Below, piece by piece: positions 37,701-50,040 of a DNA stretch of 64,000 nucleotides. The notes under the pieces are model-generated. The model worked only from the letters and a program-made list of their open reading frames with translations, had not been told where the DNA came from and did not search any database. The DNA is from Strix aluco (Eukaryota; Chordata; Aves; Strigiformes; Strigidae). The stretch covers positions 107,448,610 to 107,512,609 of the forward strand of contig NC_133934.1 in assembly GCF_031877795.1 (NCBI RefSeq), written 5' to 3'. The position numbers and the translations under genes are program-made. Positions within the stretch are counted from its first letter, which is position 1. Every line of letters starts with the position of its first letter.

Positions 37701-38683
37701 CTTCTGCCTTTCCTGAAAGGAAAGAGTTATACTCAGCATGCCACTGGACCTGTGCTGAACCCCCAGAAAGATCGAGAGGAACTCAGACCATTAGTGTTGG
37801 TACGCAGAGCTGATTGATCCAGGAGCATCTATTCAGGCAGGCATCAGACCCCAGTACCTCCCAGTTAATCCATATGGCATTGTGTTTGCATGTTTGCTGA
37901 GGTATTCAAAGGGGCTTTATGAAAAGGAGGATTTCTCCATAATGAAAGGAAACAAACAAGATAAAAAGGCAGAGATAAGCAAACAGACAGGATTTCAATC
38001 CTAACCTCCATTTAAACTGAGTGGCTGTCAATACTAATAACATAAAGGCAGCAGTGAAGTGTGGTTGACACATGCCAGGTAGAGAATGCTCAGAGACATC
38101 TGAAAATCCCATCAGAAATTGCAATGGCAAAAGTAATCAGCATGTCTGGAATTGTCTTAATTCATTGGTTTTGTATTGTCTTGAGAAGCTGGCAGGGATC
38201 CTCTGCACATAGCTGGTGCAGGCACAACTGTGTCCTTTTCTTAACCCTTCTTGGTACTCCATACATGGAGGTAGGTGGTGATGCTAACACAAGGTGTTCC
38301 TGCCCACAGCTATAGGTGTGAGCCACTTTCTCAGTGTGTTCAGGTTTCAGGACTAGTTGAAATCACAGACCCTACATGTCCGTCCTGTATGCTAGAAGAA
38401 TTCAGTCTTGATCTGACTAAACATGATGTGCTGCAGGTCAGGGGAGAGAGGCATGATCAGAGTGGTGTGGGGGCCTGTGGCTGGGCTGGCTGGTGATGTA
38501 GTCTGGGGAAGCAGAGCTGTACAGGGAGACACAACAGAGAGGCAAAGTGATGCTGTTAGTCACAACCAAGGGTGGCTGAACTGACTGGGTTAGCAGTGCC
38601 TATGTAGGACCATGCCCAAATGTTGATACAGCACAGCAAGGAGCAGAAAATCAACAGGTAGGGGAGCACATCTGAGAAATCAC
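34781..38683. other. Non-coding stretch, no supported gene
   Basis: This is mixed unique DNA with short open frames only. A frame of 96 codons at 35716-36006 is the longest and has no known relative that I recognise. A possible MIR/L2 scrap lies around 37225-37390 (listed). No splice-bounded exon stands out. Confidence 0.5.
37225..37390 (+). mobile_element. Possible MIR/L2-like remnant, plus strand (weak)
   Basis: TCTCAGCTTTACATTGAAGT, then ATGACAATAACAACC, then GATGGAAAAGCACTGTTGCT and ATTATTGAC follow the order of the MIR/L2 3' region: CAGTTTCC, ATAATAATA, AAAGTGCTAT, ATTATT. Identity is low, so this is tentative. Confidence 0.3.
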
Positions 38684-39120
38684 CAACGAAGCTGGTGAAG
38701 GGTCTGGAGCACATGTCGTATGAGGAGCAGCTGAGGGAACTGGCGTTGTTTAGTTTGGAGGAGGCTGAGGGGAGACCTCATTGCTCTCTACAACTACCTG
38801 AAAGGAGGTTGCAGAGAGCTGGGGATGAGCCTCTTTAACCAAGTAACAAGCAATAGGACAAGAGGGAATGGCCTCAAGTTGCACCAGGGAAGGTTTAGAC
38901 TGGATATTAGGAAGCATTTCTTTACAGAATGGGTTGTTAGGCATTGGAATGGGCTGCCCAGGGAGGTGGTGGAGTTGCCATCCCTGGAGTTGTTTAAGAG
39001 TAGGGTTGATATAGCGCTGAGGGATATGGTGTAGTTGGGAACTGTTAATGTTGGGTTGATGGTTGGACTGGATGATCTTCAAGGTCTTTTCCAACCTAGA
39101 TGATTCTGTGATTCTGTGAA
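38684..39120 (+). mobile_element. CR1 LINE, short 3' fragment, plus strand
   Basis: About 437 bp of the 3' end of a CR1 element, of a different sequence type from the copy at 31168-32880. It opens within ORF2 at AACGAAGCTGGTGAAGGGTC. It ends with GGTTGGACTGGATGATCTTC and two perfect ATTCTGTG octamers (39103-39110 and 39111-39118). Only the C-terminal coding part and the 3' untranslated region remain, the usual result of incomplete reverse transcription. The insertion shares orientation with the larger copy 6 kb to the left. Confidence 0.97.
38825..39034 (+). pseudogene. CR1 ORF2 C-terminal remnant
   Basis: A 69-residue open stretch matches the C-terminus of CR1 ORF2: [10 protein letters not shown], then [12 protein letters not shown], then [10 protein letters not shown], and a TAG stop at the expected place. 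The segment has stayed open, so this insertion is probably younger or simply short enough to have escaped stops. It lacks all catalytic parts. Confidence 0.92.
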
Positions 39121-40690
39121 ATCAGTTACAAAGGAAATGCAGGAACCCAAACTGCAGCTTAATATATCCACAGGTGCACATTTAGCAGGCAGTGGTTGAT
39201 GACAACAGAGGGATTTGGGGGTTCCACAGTAAATTTCTAAAGCCATTTACACAGTAGGTTGGTGCGTGACCCAGGAAATCAATAGACAAAAAGTGTGGTT
39301 TATGGCAAACAGGTACAAAATCACAGTAAATGGATGCAGAATGACTAGTGACCACCTGTGGCTGACACCAAAAACTGACTGTTTCACACAGTAGATGCAG
39401 TTTGAGCTGTACTCTCATGTCTGTACAAATACAGCTAATGGAATTGCGGAAGGGCTACATTGCACTCAGCCACATATTTCTGCAGGGCTTTGGTAATGGA
39501 GGGTGAGCCTCTGCTGGAATATTTGGCAGGATTTGAAGTAGTGGTGGTGGGAGTACCTTGTGAGCTCAGGGTGCAGGGCAGGCTGCTTCCAGTGTCAATC
39601 AGGGTACTGGCCCTATACAGGGAGAGTCAGTACCGCAAAAGATCAGCCGTAAGGAGACATAATTTGATTTAATAAACTCATCCACAGAACTACAGGGCCA
39701 GTATGACTCCTAAAATACAAACAACACAGGGAAATCCATTCACATTGACTAAAATAAAAGCCGGTCTGGGAGCACATCACAGACCCAGCTGTCACAGAGC
39801 AGCGGTTACTAGCCTCTAAGCTGTGAACACAGTACACAGCACTCAAGGGAATGGGCATTGCTAACCCAGAGACTCTCCACTAGTTCTGGAGAACACTGGC
39901 TGCTTCCAGTCAGGTTTACTAGCTCAGTGTCAATGCTGGCACTGCTCACACCACCTGCGGAGCTGGTAAAGAAATGAGAAGACAGCACTGCAACACCAAG
40001 TCAGCTAGAGAAACAAATAAGTGAGTGAATGACACAGGTTGAAGGGGAAGGGAAAAGAGAAGACAGCTGTGCCAATAGCTGAAGTAGGATAAAAGGACTG
40101 AGAACATCAACCAAACAGATGCAGAGCGTTATTTGATTTCTAAATGAAACTCAGCTGTAGAAGTGCTGGCTTTGAGCAAACAGGGGCTCCTGCTATAGCC
40201 TGGGCTCACAGCAAGGAGAACTGGTGAGAGTAGTGGGTAAAACTAGAATTGCTATGAAATACCTGCGTAGAGCCGAAGATGAGCCTGAGGTGAGCAAGAC
40301 TAGACAGAAAGAGGCTAAAATATGGAAAAGGAAAGAAAATGGGATGTTGGCAAGAGACTACAGACCATCTTTCCAGGTAACTTCTAGACCTGGATGATCC
40401 ATGGCCACACTGGCATTTCAATATGAAGTGAACTGCTGATCTTGCTTCCCTGGGGAATGGCCACAGCTGGAATAACTCAGTAGCCCTGTGCTGGTGGGTT
40501 TGTTTTCATTTCAAACAATAACGATAATATTTCCCTCCTGCTGCTGCCCTTTTTTCTCAAGTGTTTAGAGTCAGTATTTCTGCTATAACTAGGTCAGGGA
40601 ACTTAACTAGGTCATGGTGACTTTCTAAATGTGGCAGATCTAGAAGTAAAGCTGGGGAGGGAAGACCTGACTGTGTGTAAACAAAAGGCA
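39121..40690. other. Non-coding stretch, nothing recognised
   Basis: This is unique DNA with short, unconvincing open frames. I see no repeat family, exon or RNA gene. Confidence 0.5.
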
Positions 40691-41110
40691 GCAAGCTGGG
40701 CCTAGTGGGAGGGATGATCCCAGGGTGAAGTGGGGAGTCAAGCACCTGTATGGGAACTGAAGAGAGAAAGCGAGGTGGAGGGTAGGGAACAGGGGCTGAG
40801 GGAGAAAGAGGGTTGGGGAATGGAGTACTGCTGAGGGGAGGAGGAAGACAGGGAATGGCATTGTAGCTGTGGGCATGTGGCAAGCAGAGAAAGGTGTTAG
40901 GGCTAAAGGGTTAGAAAGAGAGGGATTAAGAATGAGGAGGGGGAGACCAAAGAGATGTGTAGGTAGAAGCAGCTGAGAAGGGCTGGGAATGGGCTTTCAT
41001 GGAGGTCAGAAAGTGGCAAAAGGTGGGAAAAAGGCTGAGAGGGATAGAGTGAGATGGGGAGACCAAGGACACTAACTAGAGAGCGACAAGTGGGAGATCA
41101 GGGAGAGAGG
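40690..41110 (+). repeat. Purine-rich strand-asymmetric tract
   Basis: For about 420 bp the plus strand is dominated by G and A, with many GGGAGA, GAGGGAG and AGAAAGAG blocks, while C and T are scarce. It is not a clean tandem repeat. Such purine/pyrimidine-asymmetric tracts can form triplex structures and often mutate quickly. The complementary strand gives Pro/Ser/Leu-rich open frames at 40557-40883 that are a by-product of composition. Confidence 0.6.
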
Positions 41111-44100
41111 GGAGTGGTATTCATGTAGCATGAAGCTGCCAATCCCAGCAAAGACCACAGTGAAGCCATCACTGTGTGCCTTCCCTCCTGTCTGGGAAGG
41201 GTGAGCACGCTGAAGGCAAAATTACAAAAGAAAAGGGGACTGTGACTCTGCTTCTCAGTTGTACCTAATTTTGCAGGGGCATTGTTCACTTGAGTTTCAA
41301 AGCTCTGACTCCCATCCAAAGCTTGGTGTTCTTTCACTGGAGTCATCAAAATCTGTTTCCCTTGAAAGCAAAGAATAATGAAGCTGCAGCAACAGGAAGA
41401 GCTATTTACACCAAAGGGAGAACACCCCAGGATTTGCAAGTTAATCATTTTTATGTGCCTAATTTGGGGTCTTTATCTCACAATGCCGTGCACATTTGGG
41501 GTTGGCAGGTTGAAAATGATGCAGGCTCCCCATGCTGCCCTGCGGGACCCCTCAAATTAATGTTCCATGGAAATGTGGAGACTTCGTTTCCCCATCTGCA
41601 GCATCTCCCTCCTTTTATCACAGTGCAAGTTGTGTTCACGGGTGCAAAATCAGTGCATCCATGCAGGGTGCATCTGATGCGCGGGGGCATTCTGGGTCTG
41701 TTTCACATGCTTGGGAATGCTGCTTTCTGAACTGAGCAGGACACTGCGTTGTGTTGTATCTGGTGGTCTCCCAGGCAGCATATGCCTGCCTTCAGCCTGG
41801 CTCCCATGGCTCCTGTTTTGATAATGTTTATGCTGTCTCATTATGGTATGCATACTGTTGCTCAGAGGACAGTTAAGAGTAGCAGCCTGCAGGGGGCGAT
41901 GTCCGCTGGGGTAGTGTCTGCAGCGGGGCAAACAGAGCGGTCATTTGTGGCTTGTACACAGACCTCTGCCACACCTGAACCCTCACCAACAATCCTTACT
42001 CCCATAGTTGCCCTACTAATATCAAAAGTATTTTAGTTTTCTTCTTCCATGGAGGTTTAGTTCTGACCTAGCTGCTGATCAAGTCTTACTGGGTTTAGCT
42101 TTTTCTGTTTGTTTTGGATAGCTGTTATGCAGAGTCCTATAGAAATTTGCTTCTTAGGGCTAAGAGCAGTAGATCTGGAGGAGAAGGAAGAAGGACAAAA
42201 AGGAAATATTTGTTAAGGAGGGGCTGTGTTCCCTAATGACACCAGCCTGGTGAGCCTTTCTTCCTTTCCCATTAGCAGAAATGTTGCTGTGAAGGGGGTA
42301 TGCAGCTTTGATTCTAGCAGCAAAACCCACTGATCACCTTTGGGCCATTGGCAGTTCTTGTCTTTAAGATCTATAAAGTTATCTGTGTATAGGCACTGTA
42401 AACAGATGTAATCAGTTGGAGTCAGTATGCAGTGGTTATATAGAACTGATAGAGATACAGTGCTGTACTGCTGAGGTATTAATAAAAATATCTGAGCTTA
42501 TCCTCATGTACCAGCATATACATCCTCCAAGAACAGGGCAAGAAAAACTTTAGGAATATTGACTTTGTTTATGTTCTTTTTAACCAAAAGCAGGAGCAAG
42601 ACAGGGCAGCAGCATGTGCTCTTCACTGTCAGTGAAGCAGAGTTTTGTCTATGGACACTCTGCAGTGTTCACAGCAGAATAGGAGGCAAAGTCAGGTTCT
42701 TGTACAAAACAGTTGGATGTCGCATCTGCAGATGCTCTTTAGGATGAATTAAGCCTTTGGGGTGATCCTAACTTGATTGTATTTCCAAAGCTGTAATTTG
42801 ATGACACCCTCTAGTGACCAGGTTAAGAGTATTAAGCAACAGTTTAAAAAAAGTCCAGGAACATAAAGAATTTTTTTCAGTCATTTCAGAGCAATAAATG
42901 CATTGTTTCAGGGTGAAAATTTTCCTCAATATTTTAATTCACTAGGAAAATTGAACTACAGTTGTTAAAATCCTCTTTGGGCTATACTTTATAGCCATTT
43001 GATCTTTTTCTTTACTCCAGATACTTCTCCCAACTATGAATACTTATATTGCTTTAAAAGAAACCCCAAACAAATACCCGCTTATTTTGATGGTGGAGTG
43101 TGTCTGGAACAAAAATATTACAGTTAGAATTTTTTCCAAATATTTTGTCTGATGAAACACCATGGAATTATGTGGAAATTGGGATGTAATATGAAAAGCT
43201 GAGCTGTCCAGGTGAAGCTGGGAATTCATGTCATGACTTTATGATTTGAGTGTTTTTGGCTAGAAAAACAAATTTTGTGAAATCAGTAGAAATTTGCTGG
43301 AATTGTGATGACAGCATTTGATTAATTTTTATTACCCCAACTATTATTATTATTGTCAGAGTTAAGCTTTACCCATCTGCTTTCTTCTGTGCACACGTTA
43401 AGAACAAGGGCCACTCTGGGACTTCACAGCAGAGTTCAGGCAGTAGCAAAGCAGTGTAGCTCCATGCATTACACATGAGGAAGATTCACCACTGAGACAA
43501 GGCAGACACCTGGGATTAGCGAGGGCAGGGCCACTAAAATCCATCATGGTACTGATACCTCTCAAAAAGCAGCACCAGCAATCGAGGAATTAGGGAATAC
43601 TGTTGTGCTTTGCCTGGTTGTCCTGAAATCAAAGATGGGGCTGGGACCCACCCAGCTGGTGCAGGTCTCCACCTGGATGAGTTTCTTCCTTTCTCAGCTC
43701 TCCACTGTTTCTTTTACCTCCTCCCCTCTTGGTGCGTTCAAAAGCACCTCCCCCCTGCCCAGTACCACTTCCATAGCAGGTCAGCCCTGGGCTGCTGCCC
43801 CCCCATCTTCCTGACACCCTATCGCTTTGCTAAGGAGGCTTTATGGGTTACAGTGCCCCTCCAGTTCTGTGGAGACAGTACGAATATGTGCTGTGTCACT
43901 CCTAGCTTCAAAAACACAAGAAGGAGGACCCACATAGCTACCAGCTAAGATGACTGTTTCCTTTTGAAAGCCTTAGGATAGAAAGCTTTTTAAGGAGAGA
44001 TATGAAGGAAAAAATTTGATCGTATGGATCAGCGGGAAGCATCTGGAAATGAAAGAAAAGAAGGAAGGTTAAAAGAGGGTGCTTAGCAGGAGTTTGCATA

Positions 44101-44565
44101 GCAAGCAAGAAGACAAGAAGGTGCAGTTACATAGTTATTAAACTGTAACACTGACACAATCTGTGGCACTACTTAAATCTTTAATCTGTTAACAAGCCTT
44201 ATGTTAAATTGGAAAGATAACTCAGTGGCTGTATTTTGTGACTTATGCACATTAAACATGGTGTTGATGTGAGATCTTCCCCTGGACTAGTAGTATGTCC
44301 AATAGCAGCAGCCTACAAGGGCATCTTTGCCTTATACAAGATGTTGAAAAGGGGTTTCATAGCTCTTTGGGTAGACTCAGTGTTGCTTTCCTGTTTCCTT
44401 GATCTCTGATATTTACATGATTCTTTGAAATTTATCCCATTCTTCCTACTGATAAACTGTACACAAGTTCAGTTCATCTCCCATAACATGCACATTCTTA
44501 CAGAGTGCCTTATGATATGCTGGGATTCTGATCTCCACTGTGCCAGCAGGGCAGAAAGATTTTGT
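41111..44565. other. Non-coding stretch, no supported gene
   Basis: There are no recognisable exons. The longest open frame is 146 codons (41290-41730), which overlaps other frames on both strands and has no domain. 42800-43350 is AT-rich. Confidence 0.5.
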
Positions 44566-44569
44566 GTTC

Positions 44570-44720
44570 TGGGCCTTGACCTGCAGCTCTGGAGATCTGC
44601 ATTTAATTTTCAGCTCTGCCACATACTTCCCAAGTGACCTTGTGCAAGTCATTTATTCTCTCAGCATTTAATTATCACCCTTTTGCAGATGAGAAGTTGA
44701 CACTTCTCTGCCTTCCAGAG
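44570..44720 (+). mobile_element. MIR-like SINE remnant, plus strand
   Basis: CAGCTCTGCCACATACTTCC, then AGTGACCTTGTGCAAGTCAT, TTATTCTCTCAGC and TTTTGCAGATGAGAAG follow the MIR sequence closely: GGCTCTGCCACTTACTAG, GTGACCTTGGGCAAGTCACT, TAACCTCTCTGAGC. This is the best preserved of the MIR-like scraps in the window. It lies in the tRNA-derived-SINE core region and is not a tRNA gene. Confidence 0.65.
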
Positions 44721-44724
44721 AGTA

Positions 44725-47700
44725 ATGTGAGGATAAATTCATCAACCTTCATGTTCTGCTGTGAACAATGGGAGTTCACTGAGGCAAAGCGAAGTCCAGC
44801 AGGGGAGGTGAGGCAACACAGGGAAACAAAGCAAAGATGAAGCCCATTTTAGCTAGTTAGTGAGCTATCCTGTATGAACAGAGTGTATGATGTCTTGGAG
44901 GTTTATACATCAATCCTCTGAGTGTGCAGTGCTATGACTTTATCCTATCCTTCCATATAGAACAGTGACAAAACTGGGGGGGGGAATCATGCTTGCTCTC
45001 TTCTAGTAAGCAGTCATCAGATGGCTCATTCGTTTATGTCACTTCTTTATGTAGGTCCTACCTTTTCGTTTCTGTAGCTAGTCTGAGTCAAGCATGGAAA
45101 ATGGTCATTTACTGAGATTATGGAATGTGGGTTGTATTGCAAATAGGAAAAAAAGGTGCAAAGCAGAAAAATGCTTCTTGGAGAGAGAATGTTCCATGTC
45201 AGTCTGTGCTGTCATTGTGCTTTATTGTCCTAGAACAACTGAGTGTTTCTACTCTCTCTGCCAAAGGGCTTCAGCTGTGTGGGACAACTCCAGCATTTCC
45301 TAGGGAGATGGCTTTCATTTTTACAGGTGACAGCAGTGGGTCTGGATTGCATGAACAAGCGTCTTGACCTGAGGGTGAAGTTATTAAAAAGTAAGTGCAA
45401 TTCAGAGGAGGAGGACTTACTGCTGAGGTGTTGGGAGTCAGCTGCCTACATATCTCCTGAATCACTATGGTTAGTCACTAGCAGTATTTGTCTTCCAGTC
45501 ACTAAGTGCATACCATAAACACTTAACAGTCCAGAGAGTGACTCCCTTGACTGGTTTCAGTTGGAGACTTCCAGGAGCCACAAGGGACTAGTTGCCCCTT
45601 CTTCCTTCATAGCTGTTCCTGCAAGTAAGAAGTTCAAACGTGTTGATTGGACTATTGCAGCTGTTGCTCTGCCTATGTGCAGAAGGGTGGATTTCAAGTG
45701 CCTTTTTCATCTTGCTTCTTCAAGAGCAGGTGAGCATCCTTCTGTGTTGCTAGTGCATGAGCTCAGGCTTGAAGTCATTTGGGATGCCAAGTTACATATG
45801 GAAGTTGGTGCCTTTTCAGGTATGGATGAAGTCAATTACTTGTCCCCAGAATAGCTGAATACTATTGGACAGCTCTGGTCTAGTTTTTGTTTTGCTGCCC
45901 ACAGCTTTTACTAAAGCTAAATGGGGCTGCAGGTTTTCAGTACTCTATAATGTCACATTACAAGACAGACCTTTCTTCTGTTAATGGAGGTTACTGGCTG
46001 TGTGGATGGAAAACATTTATAAGAACTAGACTTCATTATTTTTATTATTTTTTCAGGTAGTGAAAAGCCACCTTCCCACTTGCTTCTTAATATTAGATTA
46101 AAAAACCCCAAACCGCTGGTTCAAAATGAAGTTATCTTGCTTTGTAGCTTCCAGGAAATATAGGTAGTCTGTTTGGATGTGTGCATTTTGGGATCTTTGG
46201 AAGCCTTCTGCTTATGAGTCTCTGGATTTTATAAGATACCATATCTTGGCTAGCAGGGCCCAGGATGTCAAGTGAAAAAGGGAGTAGAGACTTTGGGGCC
46301 CAGATTTTTGAATATTCAAGTGGCTAACTGTAGTCAGTTTGAATAAGGTGTCTGTATATCCTTAAGATTTAAGATCTAGTTGGGGGCAGCAAGTTTGTTC
46401 TTTTTTTTTTTTTTCTTTTTTCCCTCCTGTCCCAGTGGCATTTTAAAATCTCACGGATTAAGGATTCTCTCTTCCCGAATTCCTGATCTGAGCACACCCT
46501 AATCACCAACTGCCTTCCCAGCATTTCTAAGGTTAGGATGCATTCCAGGAAAACCAAGCAGCCTGTGAGAAGTAGATGCTGTCTTTGCTTTGTCTTCATC
46601 CTGGCGTCTCTGGAGTAATATTGGAGGGGTATAAAACATGTTTCCTGTTAGGAGAAAATGTGCTGTAAAGAAGGAATTCTAAGTAAATATACAATAAAGA
46701 GTTGTATAAAAGTGTCTGAGAGACAATTCATGGCTCTGTTAGTATCACAGGGAGATTTTTATCTTAGGTTTCTATAGGCCCTTGCTGTAGTTCGTGGAAT
46801 AACTGTTATGCCAAACTTTACCTTTAAACCCCATGTTGAAAACAAGCAGCCAGCATGTTCTCAGTCTGTTCAGCATATCTGCTAAATAAGGGAGTATAGA
46901 GAGGTGTGCTGTGGATATGAGAACTCTGGCACACTCATGGTATTGCTGTCACCAGGGAAAGGTATTTATGAAATGTGCTACGGAGCAGATACAGTATTGC
47001 TGCTAAGAGTGAAACAGCCCTAGCAAAGTGCCTTTGGAACTCATGTGAGGTATGAAAATGCAACAAGACCTTTCATCAAAAGATTTCAGAGTGGGGGATG
47101 AACAAAACCTTCCTCTTCCTGCAGTGTGAGTCAGGTTATACGGGTGGGTACAGCTGATACTTAGGCACACATAACAAAACTTGGCAACAGGAAGTGAAGG
47201 GAAGTCACATGCTTAGCAGAAATTTCAAGGACACACTCAGGAGGCAGAATGTAATTACTCAGTTTGGATTTTAGCCATGACACTGAGTTAACCCTCAGAG
47301 CAAGTATGATTTTATTTATCTCTCTTCCCCATCCTGAGAGTTCCTAAGATTAGAGGTAGGCACTGAGGACCCTGTATTTAATTTTCTTGATAAGCTTTTT
47401 CTATGACCTGCATTCTTGTAATATCTGAGCCTTACAAACGTGACTGAATTTAGTCTGATATCACCTCTGTGATGCTGGGAAGTACTTTCCCAGGTGCCTA
47501 GAAGTGGTCCATAAAAGAAGTACAAGACTGGGGAGGTTTGGTTTGTTCCCTGGGGATTACAGTTCTAGTTGCTGTCCTTTTCCACAAGAAAAGGGCATAA
47601 ATATCCAGGTTAGGAAACAATTGGTAATTTAATGAGCCTCAAAAGACTTGATGGGAGACAGGGCATTTCCCCTCACTGCTGTCCTTGCTCATGGTGAGTG

Positions 47701-48565
47701 CAGAGATCAGGCAGAACGAGGGACCAATCACTGTATATTTCATGAACAAAATATCAAGTTTGTTCTTGTATAGGGTATTGTGTGTTAGGCAGCTGGCCTG
47801 TCATCTCTTCCTCCTGGCTGACAGTAGGATTCTCTGATCAGGTAGGTTTTCCTGTTATGTGAGCCCTGCCTGTGGAGCGCACATGAAAAGCTTGTGCTTC
47901 CTTTCACCCAAGTGTTGCTTTTTGATGAAAGAGATGAGATGCGTTTCCCCCCCATTTTTCAGACTGTTTCCTGCAGAACAGCTGCACAGCTTCTCTGAGG
48001 ACTGCTGCTGGCCCAGGTCCCTGTGATCATAGAAATAACCAGGTAGGTGGTGACCCAGAATAAAACAAGTCAGGTAAACTGGGGACACAGATATCCCTCT
48101 CTGTTACCCCCCTCCAAGTAATTTATAATTTTTTAAATTTTATTTTGCAATCCAGCATACGTATTTATTCCTCTTGCCTTTCCATGTCATAGGAATGGAC
48201 AGTGAGTAAGGCTTTAAGTGAAGCTGCACTTCAGTGTACATAAAGCTGTGTTCAAAGTGCTCCACAGCAGACTTCCATACCCAGAAAGACTTAGACCCAT
48301 GCAGGCACAGAACGCTCCGTGACTTAAGTGGAAGGAAAGATGCCTGTATGGTGAAGTCTGGCGAGACCACAGATCAGTTATGGCCTGAGCCGCCTCTCTC
48401 ATCAGCGAGTGACCAGGCCAGTGAGCGAGGGCAGGCTGGGATGCTCTATCAAGCGACAGAATGTACACTCGTCGCTCAGGTTTGCCTGGTGAAATAATCC
48501 AACGACACAGTGCAGAGTTATTCTCAGTATCTCTGCGTGGCAGCCCAGCCAGGGTATAACGTGGA
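44725..48565. other. Non-coding stretch with one degraded old-repeat scrap
   Basis: No gene is supported. A long T-tract lies at 46401-46421. Around 46290-46370, CCCAGATTTTTGAATATTCAAG resembles the same unnamed old repeat suggested near 28.02 and 54.06 kb. The rest is unique AT-leaning DNA. Confidence 0.45.
46401..46421. repeat. T-rich homopolymer tract
   Basis: Fourteen T, one C, then six T. It is simple-sequence DNA and could be the poly(A) end of an insertion on the minus strand, but nothing recognisable is attached to it. Confidence 0.7.
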
Positions 48566-48722
48566 GTAAATTCCGGTTCCGGACAGGCGACCGGCGGGAG
48601 CACGGCCGTTGCGGTGGGGCCGGGCAGAGGCGCCGCGGCCCGGCCCTCCGAATTCAGCACCACGGAGAGCAGCAGCGAGCGCCCCGGCAGCCTGACGCGC
48701 CACCGCGGAACAACGTGCCGGT
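48566..48722 (-). promoter_or_regulatory. Short, very CpG-dense orphan islet with a minus-strand TATA motif
   Basis: In about 150 bp I count roughly 24 CpG dinucleotides, while the flanks have almost none. This density is as high as in the main CpG island at 60 kb. Just to its right, CTTTTATAAA at 48742-48751 reads TTTATAAAAG on the minus strand, a strong TATA-box match. It is placed so that a minus-strand transcript would start near 48,715 and run through the CpG-rich segment. A minus-strand open frame at 48663-48214 begins with GTG, not ATG, so coding use is unsupported. An alternative first exon, an orphan CpG island or a chance GC-rich insert are all possible. Confidence 0.4.
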
Positions 48723-48934
48723 TATTTTAAACCACTGGATGCTTTTATAAACTCTGTGTGTGCCAAGTGCTTGCCAAGCGCCCACCTGTTGGAAGAGAAT
48801 TGGAAAAAAATTCGAAGAGCACTCAGCGAAATGGCAAGTTGAACAGTCAGTACTTGGAGACCCTTGCATGAAAAGTGCTGCCCAAGCACTTTATGAATGT
48901 TAATGAAGCCATCTGCAAAACCAATCATCCCTTT

Positions 48935-49045
48935 ATAATCTAGGTAGGTTTCGTTATCCTTTTCTTGCCGGGGAAACTGAGGCAGATAAGGATAATGTGT
49001 TTTGTCTCAGCCTATTCAGTCAGCCAGTATCAGACCCAGGAAATA
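48935..49045 (-). mobile_element. MIR-like SINE remnant, minus strand
   Basis: CTAGGTAGGTTTCGTTATCC, then GGGAAACTGAGGCAGATAAG and later AGCCAGTATCAGACCCAGG follow the reversed MIR order: GAGGTAGGTA, TATCCCCATTT, GGAAACTGAGGCACAGAG, and the CAGAGCCAGGATTCGAACC block. Several parts of the SINE are represented, so the call is fair. Confidence 0.55.
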
Positions 49046-49049
49046 AATA

Positions 49050-49930
49050 CCATGACCTTTATGTTCTCACTAATACAAAGCCATACAGCTCCCATAGCTC
49101 TACCTGGTTTGGTTTTAAGAGATCTGTTTCCTTCGCTGTACTACCAGTCACTTAACTGATCTAGGTTGGCAAGCTTATGGCAAAGGATTTTTCAACTAGC
49201 CTAATTATAGCAATCCTCACCTACTGCCCTTCTGTATCCTGAGGATTGCTGCTGTTTTCAAAAAGATAAAAGAGAGTCACTAGCCTTATTTCAAATGCAG
49301 ATCAGTACATATGTGGTGCTGGGTTTGTTATTCTTATTCTTGAAAATGTTAATTTGCAGGAACAACTTGCCCCTTTAATGCTTAGAAATATATAAATATA
49401 TGTGCTATTTTGCACTCAATTGTCAGGCATGTCCCATGCTGTTTTGTTGTTCCCCTGGACAGGTGGAGACAGAGCAGTTAGGCACTGACGGCTTCTGTCT
49501 GGTGAGCTGGCTCTTGATTGACTGATTAGCTTCTTTGTATGGCAGGCGCTTCTCTCAGCTCCATCATTAAAGATGCATCATAACCCTTTGCAAGAGTCTT
49601 TTTTTTTTATGAGACAGAGAGAGAGAGAGAAGGAGTAAATTTGAATGTTTTACAGTAGGGAAACTTTTGTTAATATGGGAGGTCTTTAGAGATGGAGTGT
49701 TGCCAGGTTTCTAGCTCCAAAACTGCCAAAGAGCCCACAAAATGTAAAACTGGTGCCTGTATCTGTAAGTAACTTCTTTGAAAAAGAAAGCTAAAAAAAT
49801 TAACAGTCAGGGGAGTAACTTGTACATCTCCTCAAAAGATTTTTCACATATAGCATTCCACTAATTATTTTTTGCAGAAGCTATCTTTAGTATTAAATAG
49901 TTAACCTTTGCAAAATACATGGGAAGGGGT
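49050..49930. other. Non-coding stretch with a GA microsatellite
   Basis: No gene is seen. A GA run lies at 49611-49631, after a short T-run. The rest is AT-rich. Confidence 0.5.
49611..49631. repeat. (GA)n microsatellite
   Basis: GAGACAGAGAGAGAGAGAGA, an almost pure GA dinucleotide run of about ten units, preceded by nine or ten T bases. Confidence 0.85.
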
Positions 49931-49934
49931 TGGA

Positions 49935-50040
49935 GATGTGATCTTCATTTTACAATTGGATAAGATGAGGTATGGAGAAGGAGACTGGCTTATAGACATG
50001 TTAGCAGGTGTTTGGACTGTCAAGTTCCAGCTCTCAGTCA
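49935..50040 (-). mobile_element. MIR-like SINE remnant, minus strand (weak)
   Basis: ATCTTCATTTTACAATTGGA followed by AAGATGAGGTATGGAGAAGG resembles reversed MIR (ATCCCCATTTTACAGATGAG then GAGGCACAGAGAGG). A later stretch with CAAGTTCCAGCTCTCAG may be the TCNAATCCCAGCTCTG part. It is degraded. Confidence 0.4.

Noticed and set aside
44570-44720. tRNA-like sequence
   Set aside because: The tRNA-related text is that of a MIR-type SINE; no complete cloverleaf or functional A and B boxes could be seen.
48214-48663. 149-codon minus-strand frame starting in the CpG islet
   Set aside because: It begins with GTG and no in-frame ATG with good context precedes the CpG-rich part; no domain. Kept only as a possible transcript region.
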